Notes: generated by a model not told the origin, from the letters alone. A stretch of DNA of 64,000 nt from QHWT01 sp963755695 (GCA_963755695.1 CAVWLB010000010.1:992001-1056000), one strand, 5' to 3'. Positions 8,602-17,906 are shown, counted from the stretch's first letter. Numbers and translations: made by a program.

Positions 8602-8934
8602 CTAACGGACCGGAGACTTCACGGGCTTGCGATCGTGGTTGATTGACCAGACAGTGAATCCGACACCGGCGCCCATCAGGGCAAGCGTCACCGCACCGCG
8701 CTTGGTGTGGAAGAACGATTCGCCTGAGGGGGTGCCCGGTTGATCCTGTGCCGACTTCGCCGAGCGACCCGCGCGAGTGAGCAACTGCCGACTCGCGGGC
8801 GACAGGCGAGTGAGTTTCGTCGCGACCGCGCTCGTGTCCGCCTTGTCGGCGGCAGCACACGGCGCGACGGCAGCCCCGAGACCCAGCGTAACGCTGAGCC
8901 CCCAGGCTGCACTGCGGATCAATATCTGTTTCAC
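8602..8934 (-). CDS. Small exported protein with C-terminal hydrophobic segment
   Basis: A 110-residue protein starting at a GTG with a strong AGGGAGGG Shine-Dalgarno sequence 6 nt upstream. MKQILIRSAAWGLSVTLGLGAAVAPCAAA is a clear signal peptide. A polar middle (SAVATKLTRLSPASRQLLTRAGRSAKSAQDQPGTPSGESFFHTKRG) and a hydrophobic stretch GAVTLALMGAGVGFTVWSINHD near the C-terminus follow. The open frame continues far upstream, but those codons lie in the promoter region. It is the first gene of a two-gene unit with the Oar-like receptor, so it may assist or regulate that receptor; no family is recognised. Confidence 0.7.
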   Translation of the reverse strand: MKQILIRSAAWGLSVTLGLGAAVAPCAAADKADTSAVATKLTRLSPASRQLLTRAGRSAKSAQDQPGTPSGESFFHTKRGAVTLALMGAGVGFTVWSINHDRKPVKSPVR

Positions 8935-9016
8935 GTAAGCCCTCCCTCTTGACGGTGAAACCGTCGCAGGCGAGCAAGCAGAATGCCGCTCGCAGCGCCA
9001 CCGCGGATGGCCGTAA

Positions 9017-9044
9017 ATTCTAATGCTAAAATACTTGTTGTAAA
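9017..9044 (-). promoter_or_regulatory. Sigma70-like promoter for the small protein/TonB receptor unit
   Basis: On the minus strand TTTACA (9039-9044) and TAGAAT (9017-9022) are separated by 16 nt. The predicted start is about 75 nt before the GTG at 8934. The sequence is AT-rich compared with its surroundings. The sulfatase-like gene diverges from here, but I see no equally good promoter for it. Confidence 0.45.
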
Positions 9045-9108
9045 AGCTCAGTTCTCGATTGGTGTCCCGGATCCGGAGATCAGACCAGCCAATCCAACGC
9101 CTTGAATT

Positions 9109-11522
9109 GTGGCGAAGCGCCTCCCCCCATCGCCCAAACGGCTCGCCCCCGGCAGAGCGCAGCTCGTCATCGTGGCGGGGCTCTTCATCACAGCCCTGGC
9201 CATCGGTGCTTATCGGCTCTGGCCGCGCCACGTGGTCTCCCAGGGCGCGGATTTCGGGACGCTGCCGCGTGGCGTCAACCCCGAGGCGTTGAATCTCGTC
9301 GTGATCACGCTCGACACGACCCGCGCCGATCGGATTGGCACCTACGGCCGGGCGGATGCCGGCACGCCGAACCTCGACGCGCTTGCCGCGGATGGCGTCG
9401 TGTTCGATCACGCCAGCACCGCCGCGCCCATCACCCTGCCGGCGCACTCGTCGCTCTTCACCGGCCGGTTCCCGCCGCAGCACGGCGTCCGCGACAACGG
9501 CGGCTATTTCCTCAACGAGAACGAGCAGACGCTTGCCGAAGTGCTCAAAGGCCGCGGCTACGCGACCGGCGGCTTCATTGCCGCATACGTGCTCGATTCG
9601 AAGTGGGGCATCGCGCAGGGCTTCGATACCTACTTCGACGACTTCGATCTCTCGAAATACAAGGTGTTTTCAATGGGCGCGATCCAGCGTCCGGGCAACG
9701 AGGTGGTCGACCAGGCGTTGCCATGGATGGATCAGCATCGTGGTGCGCCGTTCTTCGCCTGGGTGCACCTCTATGATGCCCACACACCTTACGCTCCGCC
9801 GGAGCCCTTCAAGACGCGCTTCTCCAGCGACCCCTATCAGGGTGAGATTTCGTTCGCGGACGCGCAGGTCGGCAGAGTCGTGCAGTTCCTCCGCGATCGC
9901 AATCTCTTCGATCGCACGCTGATCGTCGTCATGGGCGATCACGGCGAGAGCCTCAACGACCACGGCGAACAGGGCCACGGGTTCTTCGTCTACGAAAGCG
10001 TAGTTCACGTACCCCTGATCCTGCGAACACCGTATCTGCAATCCAGCATCGCCGCGTCGCCGACCCGGTGCGCTCGGTCGACGTGATGCCGACGGTACTG
10101 GATCTTCTCGGCGCGGGGAAGCCAGCCGGCGTCACGATTGACGGGCAGAGCATGACGCCGCTGATGAGCGGCGGGCGGGCCGAGATGGGCCTCGAGGCGT
10201 ACGCGGAGGCAGTCTACCCGCTGCATCATTTCGGCTGGAGCGATCTGCGCGCGCTGCGCCAGGGACGATACAAGGTGATCGCGGCGCCCCGTCCCGAGCT
10301 TTACGACCTGCAGGACGATCCCACGGAGGAGAAGAACGTCTTCGCGGAGCGCAAGGCGCTCGGCGATCGCATGCTCGAGCGTCTCAGTGAGCTGGAGGCG
10401 CACTTCAAGAGCTCGGGTCAATCAAAGGGTGAAGCGGTCGAAATCGATCCCGACGCCAAGGCGCGGCTCGCCGCGCTTGGCTACGTCGGTTCCGTCGTGG
10501 CCAGCGTGACCGACGATGCCTCGCGAGCCGGGTTGGCGGATCCCAAGGACAAGGTGCACCTCTTCAACAAGATCTCCCGCGCGCGCGATCTCGGCCACGA
10601 CGAGAACGAACTGGCCGCGGCGATGGGGATGCTCGATGAGGTGCTCAAAGAGGATCCCAAGGTGATCGACGCCTGGTTCACGCTCGGAAACATGGCCGCG
10701 CGACGCGGGCGTCATGAAGAGGCTGTCGGCTACTTCAAACGCGCGCTCGCACTCAAGCCCGACGACGAAGAGGCCGTCGTCAATCTGGCGCACGCGTATC
10801 GCAAGCTTGGTCGGGACGACGACGCGCTGGTCGGATTTCGGCGGTTTCTCGAGCTCGATCCGAAGAATGCGCAGGTCCATTACGAGATCGCCCAGATTCT
10901 GCTAGACCGGGGCGACAATCGGGGAGCGGCCGACGAGTTGCGGCAAGCGCTCGCCGTAGAACCGAAGATGGCGGCCGCGCGCAACGCGATGGGTGTCGTC
11001 GCCCTGAACGAAGGGGACCTCGCCCGTGCGGAAGCCGAAATTGGGCAGGCGCTCGCCCTCAAAGCTGACGTTCGCCTGGCGCACTACAACCTGGCGCTGG
11101 TCGCCGAGAAGCGAGGCGACTTCAATCGCGCCGAGCAGGAGTACCAGCGCGAGCTCGAACTGCACTCGAACAACTACAAGGCCGCGTTCAATCTCGGCAA
11201 ACTCTACGAAGCGGCGCGTCGCCCTGCTGAACAGGAGGCCGCGTTTCGAAAAGCGATCGAAGCCAACCCGGAGTTCGGCGAAGGATATTTCTATCTCGCC
11301 AAGCTTTACCTCGATCAAGGACGACAATTCGACGCAGCCGTTTCGCTCGCGCGCAAAGGACTGGAGGTTGCACCCAGGTCGGAGTATGCGCCGCTGGGGC
11401 ACTATGTGCTCGCCGACCTGTATAGCCGCATGGGACGTGCCGCGGATGCGGCAACCGAAGCGCAGCGCGGACGCGCGCTCGAAGCACGACCTGCGAGCCC
11501 GACGAAGGACCCGATGCGATAA
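9109..11522 (+). CDS. Sulfatase-like (alkaline phosphatase superfamily) protein with TPR repeats, frameshifted
   Basis: A membrane-anchored hydrolase-like protein of about 800 residues. An N-terminal helix (AQLVIVAGLFITALAIGAYRLW) is followed by a sulfatase/phosphodiesterase fold with metal-site motifs LDTTRADRIGTYG and VVMGDHGESLNDHGEQGHG, then a C-terminal TPR array of about seven units (AWFTLGNMAARRGRHEEAVGYFKRALALKPDD and similar). The usual C/S-x-P-x-R sulfatase activation motif is absent: the equivalent segment reads ITLPAHSSLFTG, so formylglycine chemistry is unlikely. The frame changes between about 10020 and 10045, within HVPLILRTP...DPVRSVDVMPTVLDLLG, consistent with a one-base indel. 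The start is a GTG at 9109. The substrate is unknown; the TPRs suggest a scaffold or assembly role. Confidence 0.82.
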
Positions 11523-11624
11523 AGACGAGAGCTGACGAAAATAAATCCAGAAGATGGAAGGCAGAAGTTTTCTTGATGGCGTTTTCCCTTCAAAATTGCT
11601 GATCACCTGCTACACTGAGAAGTT

Positions 11625-13352
11625 GTGCCAACTACGAAAAAGACTGCTCCAGAACCACAGACCCTTCACATACTGATGGTGACGCCCGAGGCGCGTCCCT
11701 TCAAGACGACCGGCGGGCTTGCCGAAGTGGCCGGCACGCTGCCGCACGCGCTTGCGCGCCTCGGACATCGAGTCACGCTCGTCATGCCGCGCTATCGCGG
11801 CGTCGACGTTTCCGGTGCCTCGACACAATCGGCGAACGTGCCGTTCGGACCAAACCTCTATCCCGTCACGTTTCACGTTGGCCCCCCGCAGGCGCGCGAG
11901 GTGAGCCATGAATCAAAAGGCGCGGCCGTGGCCTCCAAGGTATCGAGTCGTGCGCCGCGTGTCGCGAGCGATTCCGCGAAGGCTGCAACACGGGGGAGTG
12001 CCCCGGCGAAAGCCCCCTCGCGATCCGCGAAGGCGAAGCCTGTCGGCAGCGTGACGCCGGTGTTCATCGACGCGCCCGATCTCTTCGATCGGGACGGCTT
12101 GTATGGCGATGCTGGCGGGGAATACACCGACAATGCGTTCCGCTTCGCCGTGCTGTCGCGGGGCGCCCTCGAATACGCTCGGCTCACCGGCGATCGTCCG
12201 TCGGTGATCCACGCGCACGAATGGCAGACCGGTCTGGTGCCGCTCTATCTGCGCACGGTTCTCGCCGACGATCCCGTTTTGGGCGGCGTGCCATCCGTCT
12301 TCACGATCCACAACGTCGCGTTCCAGGGCTTGTTTGCCCCCGACATGCTGCGATGGATCGACATCTCGCCGGAGCTGTATAGCGCCGAAGGCCTCGAGTT
12401 CTATGGGCGCGCCAGCCTGCTCAAGGCAGGCACGCTCTTCAGCGACAAGGTGACGACCGTCAGCCCAAGCTACGCGCGGGAGCTGTTGACGCCCGGCTAC
12501 GACTTCGCGTTCGGGTTCGAAGGCATTCTTGCCAGCCGAAGCGCCGACTTCAGCGGAATTCTGAACGGCATCGACACGAACCTCTGGAATCCGGAGAACG
12601 ATCGATTCATTCCGAAGCCGTTCAACGCTTCGACGCCGGAGGGGAAGCTCGAAGCCAAACGAGCACTGCTCAGCCTTGTCGGTCTTCCCACCGACGAGGC
12701 GTCCCTTTCGCGGCCGACTATCGGCCTGCTCTCGCGACTGACCTATCAGAAGGGGTTCGACCTGCTGAGCGCCGTGGCGGAATCGCTGATGAAGCTCGAC
12801 GCGAACTGGGTTCTTCTTGGCGATGGCAACCGGCAGAACGAGGAGCGCTGGACGGCGCTGGCCGAGAAGCATCCCGGTCTCGCGACCCACATCGGCTTCG
12901 ACGAAGAACTGGCGCACCTCATCCACGCTGGATCCGACCTGTTCCTGATGCCCTCCCGGTACGAACCATGCGGGCTGAATCAGATGTATGCGATGCGGTA
13001 CGGCACGCTGCCCGTGGTGCGCGCCACCGGCGGACTCGAGGATACCGTTCAGGATGCCGACGAAGTACCCAAAGGGGCAACCGGCTTCCGTTTCCGGGAG
13101 TTCACGGCCGAGTCGCTCCTCGACGCACTTCATCGGAGCATCGCCGCGTTCCGCAACCGGCAGCGATGGAAGACGCTTCAGCGAAACGCCATGAAGCGCG
13201 ACCATTCCTGGGACGTTTCAGCCCGGGAGTATGTCAAAGTGTACAGGGGATTGGAGAACCGAGAGGACAGACATGGCATCCGAAAAGGTACAGACGCTGA
13301 CGGACGGGAACTTCGAACAGACAATCAACAGCGGAAGAGTCGTGCTCGTTGA
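11625..13352 (+). CDS. glgA: Glycogen (starch) synthase, GT5
   Basis: ADP-glucose-dependent alpha-1,4-glucan synthase. Conserved blocks seen are KTTGGLAEVAGTLP near residue 27 (nucleotide-sugar binding), HAHEWQTGLVPLYL, FTIHNVAFQGLF, NGIDTNLWNPENDRFI and the C-terminal acceptor/ADP region FLMPSRYEPCGLNQMYAMRYGTLPVVRATGGLEDTV. The protein has 575 residues, longer than the usual 480-500. Part of the excess is an Ala/Ser/Lys-rich insert around residues 95-140 (KGAAVASKVSSRAPRVASDSAK and on) between two strands of the N-terminal domain. The rest is a C-terminal tail that overlaps trxA by 80 bp. The start is a GTG at 11625 with a possible TACACT -10 box just before it, so the mRNA could be nearly leaderless. 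Confidence 0.9.
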   Translation: MPTTKKTAPEPQTLHILMVTPEARPFKTTGGLAEVAGTLPHALARLGHRVTLVMPRYRGVDVSGASTQSANVPFGPNLYPVTFHVGPPQAREVSHESKGAAVASKVSSRAPRVASDSAKAATRGSAPAKAPSRSAKAKPVGSVTPVFIDAPDLFDRDGLYGDAGGEYTDNAFRFAVLSRGALEYARLTGDRPSVIHAHEWQTGLVPLYLRTVLADDPVLGGVPSVFTIHNVAFQGLFAPDMLRWIDISPELYSAEGLEFYGRASLLKAGTLFSDKVTTVSPSYARELLTPGYDFAFGFEGILASRSADFSGILNGIDTNLWNPENDRFIPKPFNASTPEGKLEAKRALLSLVGLPTDEASLSRPTIGLLSRLTYQKGFDLLSAVAESLMKLDANWVLLGDGNRQNEERWTALAEKHPGLATHIGFDEELAHLIHAGSDLFLMPSRYEPCGLNQMYAMRYGTLPVVRATGGLEDTVQDADEVPKGATGFRFREFTAESLLDALHRSIAAFRNRQRWKTLQRNAMKRDHSWDVSAREYVKVYRGLENREDRHGIRKGTDADGRELRTDNQQRKSRAR

Positions 13353-13602
13353 TTTCTGGGCGCAATGGTGTGGCCCGTGCCGCCGGCTGGCGCCAACGGT
13401 CGACGAGCTTGCGACCGATTACGACGGCAAGCTGGTCGTCGCGAAGATGGACGTCGACGAGAATCCCAACACGCCGAATCGCTTCAGCGTGCGCGGCATC
13501 CCGACGCTGCTCCTGTTCAAGGGGGGCCAGGTCGTCGAGCAGGTCGTCGGGCTGACCGACAAGGATTCGTTGAAGAAGGTCATCGACAAGCACGTGGCCT
13601 GA
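13273..13602 (+). CDS. trxA: Thioredoxin
   Basis: A 109-residue thioredoxin that reduces disulfides in cytoplasmic proteins. The active site WCGPC sits in VDFWAQWCGPCRRLAPTVDELA, and the cis-proline loop is GIPTLLLFKGGQVVEQVVG. The ATG at 13273 has AGAGG 7 nt upstream; a longer frame from 13231 is not needed. The gene starts inside the 3' end of glgA and is followed after 60 nt by its reductase, so the pair probably forms one redox unit. Confidence 0.93.
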   Translation: MASEKVQTLTDGNFEQTINSGRVVLVDFWAQWCGPCRRLAPTVDELATDYDGKLVVAKMDVDENPNTPNRFSVRGIPTLLLFKGGQVVEQVVGLTDKDSLKKVIDKHVA

Positions 13603-13662
13603 GGGTTGACTCAAGGAACGCGTGAGACCCGCGCAAGGCGCCGAGCGCGCGACCACTGATTA

Positions 13663-14631
13663 ATGCCTGAAAGAAACGTCATCATCATCGGGTCAGGGCC
13701 TGCCGGGCTGACCGCCGCGCTCTATGCGGCGCGCGCCAACCTGAAGCCGCTGGTCATCGAGGGTCTCGAGGCCGGTGGTCAGCTGATGCTCACCACGCTG
13801 GTCGAGAACTGGCCCGGGTATCGCGATGGGATCATGGGGCCCGAGCTGATGGCGGAGATGCGCGCCCAGGCGGAGCGTTTCGGCGCCGAAATCGTCCGCG
13901 GTCACGTGTCGGCTGTCGACCTCATGTCGAGGCCTCACACGGTGACTACCTCGGAGGGCACGTTCTCGGCGCGGTCGCTGGTGATCGCCACGGGCGCATC
14001 GGCACGGCTCCTCGGTCTGACGTCCGAGCGCGCGTTGATCGGCCACGGCGTGTCCACCTGCGCGACCTGCGATGGCTATTTCTTCCGCGGGAAGCCAATC
14101 GCCGTGGTCGGCGGCGGCGACTCCGCCATGGAAGAAGCGGTGTTCCTCACGCGGTTCGCCTCGCACGTCACCGTGGTCCATCGCCGCGACACGCTCCGCG
14201 CGTCGAAAATCATGCAGGACAAGGCGTTCGCGAACCCGAAGATCTCGTTCGAGTGGAATGCCGAGGTCGAAGAGATCAAGGACACGGGCAAGGGGGAAGT
14301 GACGGCGATGGTGCTGCAAAACAAGGTCACCGGCGAGCGCAAGCAGCTCTCTGTCGAAGGCGTGTTCGTCGCCATCGGCCACACCCCGAACACGGCCCTC
14401 TTCCACGGACAGCTGGAAATGGACGCGAACGGCTACATCGTCACGCATGCCGGGTCGCGAACCAGCATCCCCGGCGTGTTCGCGTGCGGCGACGTGCAGG
14501 ATCACGTCTATCGTCAGGCGATCACTGCGGCCGGATCCGGGTGCATGGCGGCAATTGACGCGGAAAAGTACCTGGAAGGGCTTCCCCAGCATCTCGGGGA
14601 AGCGACGTTGGAGTCCCGCGCGATCGGATGA
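13663..14631 (+). CDS. trxB: Thioredoxin reductase
   Basis: A 322-residue NADPH-dependent flavoenzyme that recycles thioredoxin. The FAD-binding GxGxxG is GSGPAG near the N-terminus, the redox disulfide is CATC in STCATCDGYFFRG, the NADPH-binding motif is GGGDSAMEEAVFL followed by HRRD, and the second FAD motif is GVFACGDVQDHVYRQAITAAGSGCMAA. The length is normal for the low-molecular-weight bacterial type. It is located directly after trxA. Confidence 0.95.
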   Translation: MPERNVIIIGSGPAGLTAALYAARANLKPLVIEGLEAGGQLMLTTLVENWPGYRDGIMGPELMAEMRAQAERFGAEIVRGHVSAVDLMSRPHTVTTSEGTFSARSLVIATGASARLLGLTSERALIGHGVSTCATCDGYFFRGKPIAVVGGGDSAMEEAVFLTRFASHVTVVHRRDTLRASKIMQDKAFANPKISFEWNAEVEEIKDTGKGEVTAMVLQNKVTGERKQLSVEGVFVAIGHTPNTALFHGQLEMDANGYIVTHAGSRTSIPGVFACGDVQDHVYRQAITAAGSGCMAAIDAEKYLEGLPQHLGEATLESRAIG

Positions 14632-14788
14632 TGTGATTTGGTGAATTGGTGATTCAGTAATTTGGTAATTTGGCCTGCGGCGGCTCCCGCCGCCGCTTCA
14701 AAGCTCCACCGCCAACTTCAAAAGGACGCGCGGTAGCGCGTCCGAAGCCAATCACCAAATCCCTGAATCACCAATTCACCAAATCAGT
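14632..14788. repeat. Inverted-repeat element copy A, 3' of trxB and at the mnmA stop
   Basis: The left arm (14632-14673, units such as TTGGTGAATTGGTGATTCAG) and the right arm (about 14749-14788) are near-perfect reverse complements over about 35-40 bp. Between them lie two stems, GCGGCGGC...GCCGCCGC (14677-14696) and GGACGCGC...GCGCGTCC (about 14724-14743). A homologous copy lies at 15849-15981, on the other side of mnmA. Copy A carries an extra segment of about 20 bp bounded by CTTCAAA. The mnmA stop codon falls in the right arm. Confidence 0.8.
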
Positions 14789-15842
14789 CGATCCACCCTC
14801 CCCCAACTACATAGTCACCCTCGTAGAACACCACCGCCTGTCCTGGCGTAATCGCGCTCTGCGGCTCGTCGAACGTGACCGTCACTCGCGCGTCGGGGTG
14901 CGGTATTACCGTAGCGGCGGCCTCCCGATGACGATAGCGGATCCGTACGTGTGCGCGAATTGGTGCCGACGGTGTGTCGCCACTGATCCAGTTCACACGT
15001 GACGCGGTCAATGTCGTGCGCTCGAGCGCCTCGCGCGGGCCAACCGTCACCGTCGCAGACTCGGCGTCGATGCCGACGACGTAGAGGGGAATTGCGGCGG
15101 AGACCCCGAGTCCTTTCCGCTGTCCGATCGTGAAGCGATGCACTCCCTCGTGCCGGGCGAGGACACGCCCGTCCTGATCTCGGACGACGCCTGCTGGAAG
15201 CGCCGCGCGCTTCTGGACGAAGTCGGCATGCTCGCCGGCCGCGACGAAACAGATCTCCTGGCTGTCGTGCTTCTCGGCGACGGAGAGTCCGAGGCGTCGC
15301 GCCGCCTCCCGGACCGCCGGCTTGTCGAGTGCGCCAACAGGAAAGCACGCCCGGGCGAGTTGCGACTGGGTCAGGGTGAAAAGGAAGTACGACTGGTCCT
15401 TTGCCCGATCGACGCCACCCTTCAGCCGATACCGACCGGTCACCGGATCCCGATCGACCTGCGCGTAATGTCCCGTCGCCACCGCCTCGGCACCGAAACC
15501 CTCGCCGCGCTCCACGAGTGAAGCGAACTTCAGATCGCCATTGCAGTGAACACACGGAATCGGCGTCCGCCCCGCAGCGTACTCGCGGACGAAGTCGGAC
15601 ACCACGTGATCCTCGAATCGCCGCTCGAAATTGACGATGTAGTGGGGGATGCCGATCGTCCGCGCAACGCGGCGGGCGTCGTAGAGATCGTCGAGCGTGC
15701 AGCAGCTCCCGAAGCGGATCTCGCCCTGCTGCTGATCGTACAGCTGCATGGAAAGGCCGATCACGTCGTGACCGTCGCGGGCCAGCAGCGCCGCGGCCAC
15801 CGACGAATCGACGCCGCCTGACATCGCGACGACGACGCGCAT
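14784..15842 (-). CDS. mnmA: tRNA-specific 2-thiouridylase
   Basis: A 352-residue enzyme that thiolates U34 of tRNA-Lys, -Glu and -Gln using persulfide sulfur and ATP. The PP-loop SGGVDSS is at residues 8-14. The first catalytic cysteine lies in PIPCVHCNGDLKF and the second in KHDSQEICFVAAGEH, and KDQSYFLFTLTQ is the usual substrate-loop sequence. The gene reads in the same direction as the cysteine desulfurase upstream, which is the expected sulfur donor, although a 140-bp repeat element separates them. Confidence 0.95.
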   Translation of the reverse strand: MRVVVAMSGGVDSSVAAALLARDGHDVIGLSMQLYDQQQGEIRFGSCCTLDDLYDARRVARTIGIPHYIVNFERRFEDHVVSDFVREYAAGRTPIPCVHCNGDLKFASLVERGEGFGAEAVATGHYAQVDRDPVTGRYRLKGGVDRAKDQSYFLFTLTQSQLARACFPVGALDKPAVREAARRLGLSVAEKHDSQEICFVAAGEHADFVQKRAALPAGVVRDQDGRVLARHEGVHRFTIGQRKGLGVSAAIPLYVVGIDAESATVTVGPREALERTTLTASRVNWISGDTPSAPIRAHVRIRYRHREAAATVIPHPDARVTVTFDEPQSAITPGQAVVFYEGDYVVGGGWID

Positions 15843-15848
15843 GATGCT

Positions 15849-15981
15849 GGAATTGGTGAATTGGTAATTCAGTGGTCTGGTAATTTTGCTTGCGGCGGCT
15901 CCCGCCGCCGCTTCAAAGGACGCGCGGTAGCGAGTCCGAAGCCAATCACCAACTTACTGAATCACCACTTCATCAGATTCA
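15849..15981. repeat. Inverted-repeat element copy B, between iscS and mnmA
   Basis: A second copy of the element at 14632-14788: the same AATTGGTGAATTGG-type left arm (from about 15850), the same GCGGCGGC/GCCGCCGC stem (15892-15911), the same GGACGCGCGGTAGCG segment (15918-15932) and a right arm of CCAATCACCAACTTACTGAA type ending near 15981. It lacks the internal segment of about 20 bp present in copy A. It ends at the iscS stop codon. Confidence 0.8.
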
Positions 15982-17136
15982 CTACCTCCTGACCAGAGCG
16001 CGGAGCTTTTCGACGACGGAGGGAAGCTTCGCGATGAGACTGTCGACCTGGGTTTCGGTGTTGCCCGCGCCCAGGCTGAAACGGATCGAGTTCTGCGTGC
16101 GATGCGTGGGGAGTCCCATCGCGCGCAAGACGTGCGACGGCTCCAGTGTGCCGGACGAGCAGGCTGATCCGGTCGAGACCGCAAAGCCTTCGAGATCGAG
16201 CGCGATCAGCAACGATTCCGCTTCGACCCCGTCGAAGCTGATGTTCGTCGTATTCGGCACTCGCGGCGTTGGCGCACCGTTCACCTGAGTCCCCGGCACG
16301 CGCTCGACAATTCCACGCTCGAGACGGTCGCGCAGCGCGGCGATGCGAAGGCCCTCGGCCGAAAGTTTCTTCTGCGCGAGACGCGCGGCAACGCCGAGGC
16401 CGGCGTGTCCCGGGACATTCTCGGTGCCGCCGCGGCGATTGCGTTCGTGCTTGCCGCCGGTCATGGTTGCGACCATGCGGGTGCCCCGCTTGATCCATAG
16501 CGCGCCGGATCCTTTCGGGCCGTTGAACTTGTGCGCGGAGAGCGACAGCAGATCGACACCGAGCGTGCGCACGTTGACGGGAACCTTGCCCGCGGTCTGT
16601 ACCGCGTCGGTATGAAACAGCGCGCCACGGGCATGAGCGATCGAGGCCAGCGATTCGATCGGCTGAATCGTGCCGATCTCGTTGTTCGCGTGCATCACCG
16701 AGACGATCGCGGTTTCGTCGTTGATCACGTCCTCGAGCGCCGAGGGAGCGACGAGACCGCTGGCATCCACTGGCAACAACGTGACCGACCAGCCGCGCCG
16801 CGACAGCGCCTTCACCGTGTTCAGGACCGCCTCGTGTTCGATGCTGCTGGTAATCAGGCGCCGGCGTCCGCTCGGCTCGAGCGGTTCCGCGGCACCGCGA
16901 AGCGCCAGATTGTCGGCCTCGGTGCCACCGCTGGTGAGCACGATTTCCGCCGCTTCGGCCCCGATGAGATCCGCCACCGCCGATCGTGCCTCGTCCAGCA
17001 CGGCCTTGGCGCGCTGCCCGAAGTGGTGCACACTCGATGGATTGCCGAAATCGTCGGTCAGCGCACGATGGACCGCCTCGATGACCGCGGGATCTGGCGG
17101 CGTGGTCGCGTTGTGGTCAAAGTAGCAGCGAGACAT
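15982..17136 (-). CDS. Cysteine desulfurase (NifS/IscS family)
   Basis: A 384-residue PLP enzyme that removes sulfur from cysteine as a persulfide for tRNA thiolation or Fe-S cluster assembly. The start MSRCYFDHNATTPP is typical. TSGGTEADNLAL and SSIEHEAVL bind cofactor and substrate, the Schiff-base lysine is in LSLSAHKFNGPKG, and the catalytic cysteine loop is STGSACSSGTLEPSHVL. A cysteine loop of this length points to the IscS/NifS (group I) type. No iscU or isc regulator is adjacent; pairing with mnmA suggests that the main partner here is the thiouridylase. Confidence 0.92.
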   Translation of the reverse strand: MSRCYFDHNATTPPDPAVIEAVHRALTDDFGNPSSVHHFGQRAKAVLDEARSAVADLIGAEAAEIVLTSGGTEADNLALRGAAEPLEPSGRRRLITSSIEHEAVLNTVKALSRRGWSVTLLPVDASGLVAPSALEDVINDETAIVSVMHANNEIGTIQPIESLASIAHARGALFHTDAVQTAGKVPVNVRTLGVDLLSLSAHKFNGPKGSGALWIKRGTRMVATMTGGKHERNRRGGTENVPGHAGLGVAARLAQKKLSAEGLRIAALRDRLERGIVERVPGTQVNGAPTPRVPNTTNISFDGVEAESLLIALDLEGFAVSTGSACSSGTLEPSHVLRAMGLPTHRTQNSIRFSLGAGNTETQVDSLIAKLPSVVEKLRALVRR

Positions 17137-17339
17137 GACGGTTTTTGTTTAGTTGACCGCACGATGCGGGCCAATTTCGGTACTCGGCAGTCTCCGATTG
17201 TACCATTCCACCGTAACCCTCAGCAATAAAAGGACTAGACACGGTCGAGCAAGCGGTGCCATACTGGCTGGACCGCTGCCCAGCGAACGATAATGAGACA
17301 CCCTGCGAGGTCACTTTCGATAGGTGGAGAGGTAAAGCC

Positions 17340-17906
17340 ATGTGGAAACGGGATGACGCGGTAAAGCCGACACCCCCTGCCGGGAGCGGCCCCGCGACGG
17401 GCCAGAGCGGCGCGAGTACGTCTGTCACGCCGTCATCGGTAGATCCGGTGCGGACCGTCAATGAACCTCATCGAGGATTGGAGAGGACGACCGTGAACAT
17501 CGGAAAATCCGTCGTGATTAAAGGTGAGCTCAGCGGCAGCGAGGATCTCACCATCGAGGGGCAGGTCGAAGGCAAGATCGAGCTTCGCCAGAACATCCTG
17601 ACGATTGGTCCGAACGCGCGTATCAAAGCGCAGGTGTTCGCCAAAGGGGTCGTCATCCTGGGGGAAATCACCGGCAACGTCACGGCCACCGAGAAGGTGG
17701 ACATCCGCGACAACGGATCGGTGGATGGCGACATTGCCGCCCCGCGCGTGGCGATCGCCGAAGGCGCGCACTTCCGCGGAAGCATCGATATGCAGCGCGC
17801 CGGCGGAAAGCCGGAAGCGAAGACCGAGCCGAAGCCGGCCGCGGCCTCGACCGCCGCGCAGCAGCCAACCCACGCCCCGGCCCCCGCGGGTGCGGGATCG
17901 CGCTGA
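17340..17906 (+). CDS. Bactofilin
   Basis: A 188-residue cytoskeletal protein forming nucleotide-free filaments, often at the inner membrane and linked to cell shape. The beta-helical core is about residues 55-150 (GKSVVIKGELSGSEDLTIEGQVEGKIELRQ and following, with repeating hydrophobic-glycine rungs). It is flanked by a Pro/Ser-rich N-terminus and an Ala/Pro/Lys-rich tail, the usual layout. The ATG at 17340 has AGAGG 8 nt upstream; the open frame runs further upstream without support. The divergent iscS gene starts about 200 nt away; no strong promoter can be named in between. Confidence 0.92.
   Translation: MWKRDDAVKPTPPAGSGPATGQSGASTSVTPSSVDPVRTVNEPHRGLERTTVNIGKSVVIKGELSGSEDLTIEGQVEGKIELRQNILTIGPNARIKAQVFAKGVVILGEITGNVTATEKVDIRDNGSVDGDIAAPRVAIAEGAHFRGSIDMQRAGGKPEAKTEPKPAAASTAAQQPTHAPAPAGAGSR

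Noticed and set aside
9415..9470. Classical sulfatase activation motif
   Set aside because: The segment reads TLPAHSSLFTG, without C/S-x-P-x-R, so a formylglycine sulfatase cannot be claimed.
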